A model generated the notes under the pieces. The model made no database searches and was not told the origin of the DNA. It saw only the letters and a list, made by a program, of their open reading frames with translations. Shown here piece after piece: positions 63,959 to 64,000 of a DNA stretch of 64,000 nt. How positions within the stretch are numbered: position 1 is the first letter of the stretch; each line of letters begins with the position of its first letter. Origin of the DNA: Polycladomyces zharkentensis (GTDB lineage Bacteria > Bacillota > Bacilli > Thermoactinomycetales > JIR-001); assembly GCF_016938855.1 (NCBI RefSeq), contig NZ_JAFHAP010000011.1, positions 124,001-188,000 on the forward strand, in the 5' to 3' direction. Both the position numbers and the translations under genes were made by a program.

Positions 63959-63988
63959 TTGACATTGGGAGGGGGGAATGGGTATATT
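63959..63988 (+). promoter_or_regulatory. Promoter reading out of the window
   Basis: TTGACA (63959-63964), 18 bases, TATATT (63983-63988). It would drive a gene starting beyond the right edge. The rest of 63765-64000 shows nothing else. Confidence 0.5.
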
Positions 63989-64000
63989 CACCTTACGGAT

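Noticed and set aside
1..64000. CRISPR arrays, tRNA and rRNA genes, prophage or integrase genes
   Set aside because: I looked for regularly spaced repeats, GTTC-type tRNA arms, rRNA core sequences and recombinase motifs and found none.

Overview
The window comes from a low-to-mid GC Gram-positive, most likely a spore-forming member of the Bacillales. The sequence evidence is the strong AGGAGG-type ribosome binding sites, frequent GTG and TTG starts, Spo0M, a FadR-type operator in front of fadN-fadA-fadE, a YesMN-like two-component pair, a cre site and a complete RuBisCO-like methionine salvage set. The roughly 53% GC with many thermophile-like proteins suggests the Thermoactinomycetaceae, but that placement is inference. 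No rRNA, tRNA, CRISPR array or intact transposase gene was seen.

Layout. 0-8.5 kb: two paralogous APC amino acid permeases, a GNAT, spo0M with a decayed tandem copy, a TcaA-like membrane protein and an unknown protein. 8.9-15 kb: methionine salvage, mtnW-mtnX-mtnB-mtnD then mtnK-mtnA. 15-21 kb: MOSC protein, an EamA transporter with a possible leader peptide, a DUF4234 protein and an AT-richer stretch with a frameshifted AHSA1 gene, an EamA gene with a nonsense codon and AlaX. 21.5-26.7 kb: sulfur block (TauE/SafE, YezD-like, ssuA-D-C-B). 27-28.6 kb: nitrilase plus GNAT pair. 28.9-34.7 kb: fadN-fadA-fadE beta-oxidation. 34.9-36 kb: HupE-like protein. 36-45 kb: two-component system divergent from a sugar ABC importer (no ATPase gene) and a GH36 alpha-galactosidase. 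45-49.4 kb: a truncated lactate-racemase-like pseudogene, a MerR/TipAS regulator, a PadR plus HAAS-type pair and an Erm rRNA methylase with a leader. 49.7-57 kb: intact LarA-like gene plus SDR, unknown membrane protein, LysE, SDR and sirtuin. 57.6-60.3 kb: convergently arranged proline dehydrogenase and P5C dehydrogenase. 60.4-63.8 kb: HTTM-DCC fusion with a DUF5819 partner and a CPA-type antiporter.

The most notable non-coding content is (i) an erm leader region with a 14-residue peptide carrying an Arg-Ile-Arg motif, an attenuator hairpin and a perfect 13-bp Shine-Dalgarno sequestering helix; (ii) two homologous, oppositely oriented ~400-nt elements at 51.95 and 56.81 kb that look like stand-alone IS200/IS605-associated structured RNAs and show compensatory base changes, with further right-end-like relics elsewhere; and (iii) at least two families of dispersed intergenic palindromic repeats, named A and B here, which sit inside or beside the metabolic operons.

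The region also carries many broken genes (spo0M copy, AHSA1, EamA, LarA copy, VOC fragment and an unrecognised fragment), so it is a chromosomal region with ongoing gene decay and local duplication rather than a single acquired island.
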